From: Thiomicrorhabdus sp. Milos-T2
GTDB lineage: Bacteria; Pseudomonadota; Gammaproteobacteria; Thiomicrospirales; Thiomicrospiraceae
Length of the DNA: 64,000 nt
Assembly: GCF_000702325.1 (NCBI RefSeq)
Contig: NZ_KL370891.1
Coordinates: forward strand, 354,174 to 418,173
Direction: 5' to 3'
Positions within the stretch are counted from its first letter, which is position 1. Each line of letters begins with the position of its first letter. The notes beneath the pieces are model-generated. The model was not told the origin of the DNA. It searched no databases and worked only from the letters and a program-made list of their open reading frames with translations. Positions 63,553 to 64,000 of this stretch are shown piece by piece. The position numbers were made by a program, and so were the translations under genes.

Positions 63553-63566
63553 CGGTGTAGCCACCA
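63553..63566. repeat. attR
   Basis: CGGTGTAGCCACCA, exact copy of the tRNA-Met 3' end at 53796-53809. Confidence 0.92.
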
Positions 63567-63572
63567 TATTTT

Positions 63573-63610
63573 AAGCCCGTACTTACATTTAGTTAAGTGC
63601 GGGCTTTTTT
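63573..63610 (+). terminator. Displaced native terminator of tRNA-Met
   Basis: AAGCCCGTACTT, loop, AAGTGCGGGCTT and T6, immediately beyond attR, where the tRNA transcript would have ended before insertion. Confidence 0.85.
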
Positions 63611-63695
63611 GTGCTTTGAAAGAAGTTTTTAAAGGTTGTTTTAACTAAATCTTACTGTATAATATAAGTAATTGTACGGAATTAGATAGTAGGAC

Positions 63696-64000
63696 TTAAT
63701 GTTTTATGAATAAAAAACGAGTTAATGAAAAAAACGGGGGTCTGATACCACTTTTCTTTAGGGGATTTAAGTAATCGTCAATTAGTTTCTTTCTCAACTC
63801 AAATGACATACCTTTATGAGCATTTAGTAGATTTTTTAGTGGTGAAAAAACACCACCATCCAGTCCATTTGTTGTCGTGGGTATTTGTAATATTTTATGC
63901 CGTTGGTAGGTAAATATGAACGGCATATTTACACTCAAACTCCGATAGGCTGAACGTACTTTTCTATGTTTATAGCTCCATCTTTTAGATTCCTCATGAA
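63696..64000 (-). CDS. Transposase C-terminal part (runs off window)
   Basis: The reverse strand is open from the window edge to a stop at 63696. The visible C-terminal part reads ...KHRKVRSAYRSLSVN, IPTTTNGLDGGVFSPLKNLLNAHKGMSFELRKKLIDDYL. The TTNxLxGxFSxLKxxLxxHxG pattern is a common transposase C-terminus (MULE/IS256-like groups). The catalytic region is outside the window, so the family is uncertain and completeness cannot be judged. It lies just outside attR. Confidence 0.6.
   Translation of the reverse strand, partial: HEESKRWSYKHRKVRSAYRSLSVNMPFIFTYQRHKILQIPTTTNGLDGGVFSPLKNLLNAHKGMSFELRKKLIDDYLNPLKKSGIRPPFFSLTRFLFIKH

Larger units (their letters stand above)
53810..63566. mobile_element. 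P4-satellite-like integrative island (about 9.8 kb)
   Basis: Bounded by 14-bp direct repeats of the tRNA-Met 3' end, it starts with a P4-type tyrosine integrase and includes AlpA, a C4-like RNA leader, a Toprim primase and a DUF927 ATPase, the P4-style replication and control core. Structural or packaging genes are absent, as in satellites or non-autonomous integrative elements. The AGGCCT palindrome and MITE ends common outside are absent inside, supporting foreign origin. Confidence 0.9.

Overview
The window looks like a chromosomal segment of a low-GC (roughly 40%, judged by eye) motile gammaproteobacterium. Gene content (tusA, glyQS, gmhB, prfA-prmC next to hemA, a prs-rplY-pth-ychF run, MotA/B stators, several GGDEF-EAL and chemoreceptor genes, SelO, a SCO protein) fits the Thiomicrospira / Thiomicrorhabdus / Hydrogenovibrio group of sulfur oxidisers. 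That assignment is an inference from recalled gene order and style, not a database match.

Layout. 0-8 kb: the N-terminal part of a MepM-like endopeptidase, tusA, glyQS, then an operon of gmhB, a PlsC-like acyltransferase, a MotA/PomA-like channel protein and two consecutive MotB-like proteins, the first of which has Ser where the ion-binding Asp should be. 8-12 kb: a chemoreceptor gene split by an IS4-family element (TIRs and an 11-bp target duplication visible). 12-16 kb: a SCO protein, ung, pdxH, parE. 16-27 kb: an RND efflux operon and a PepSY protein divergent from a two-component system, PAP2 phosphatase and dgkA. 27-38 kb: a signalling cluster with a PAS-MCP-CZB receptor interrupted by an in-frame stop, two PilZ proteins, two tandem PAS-GGDEF-EAL proteins, then selO. 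38-54 kb: an HMA protein, parC, motAB, moeB-like, prmC, prfA, hemA, a TPR lipoprotein, tRNA-Gln, prs, rplY, pth, ychF, tRNA-Met.

53.8-63.57 kb is a P4-satellite-like integrative island inserted at the 3' end of elongator tRNA-Met, bounded by a 14-bp direct repeat. It carries a tyrosine integrase with repeated arm-type sites near both ends, an HTH protein with an operator-like repeat cluster, AlpA, a leader with attenuator and C4/P4-CI-like antisense RNA, a Toprim primase, a DUF927 helicase-like ATPase, an origin-like GGGGC repeat array, and a divergent cargo pair: a DUF4344-like metallopeptidase with a SHOCT tail and a protein with an RNase-type HEPN motif. That cargo pair is the best candidate for an undescribed (possibly defence) system. 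Just beyond the island is a transposase fragment that runs off the window.

Two genome-scale signals lie outside the island. The palindrome TACCAGGCCTGGTA and close variants occur about 15 times in the first 54 kb, in genes in different codon phases and in intergenic DNA, but I found none in the island. A MITE-like family with GAGACCTTTGCA ends has two full copies with 5-bp target duplications (TTTGA and AAGCT) plus many solo or collapsed ends at gene boundaries.
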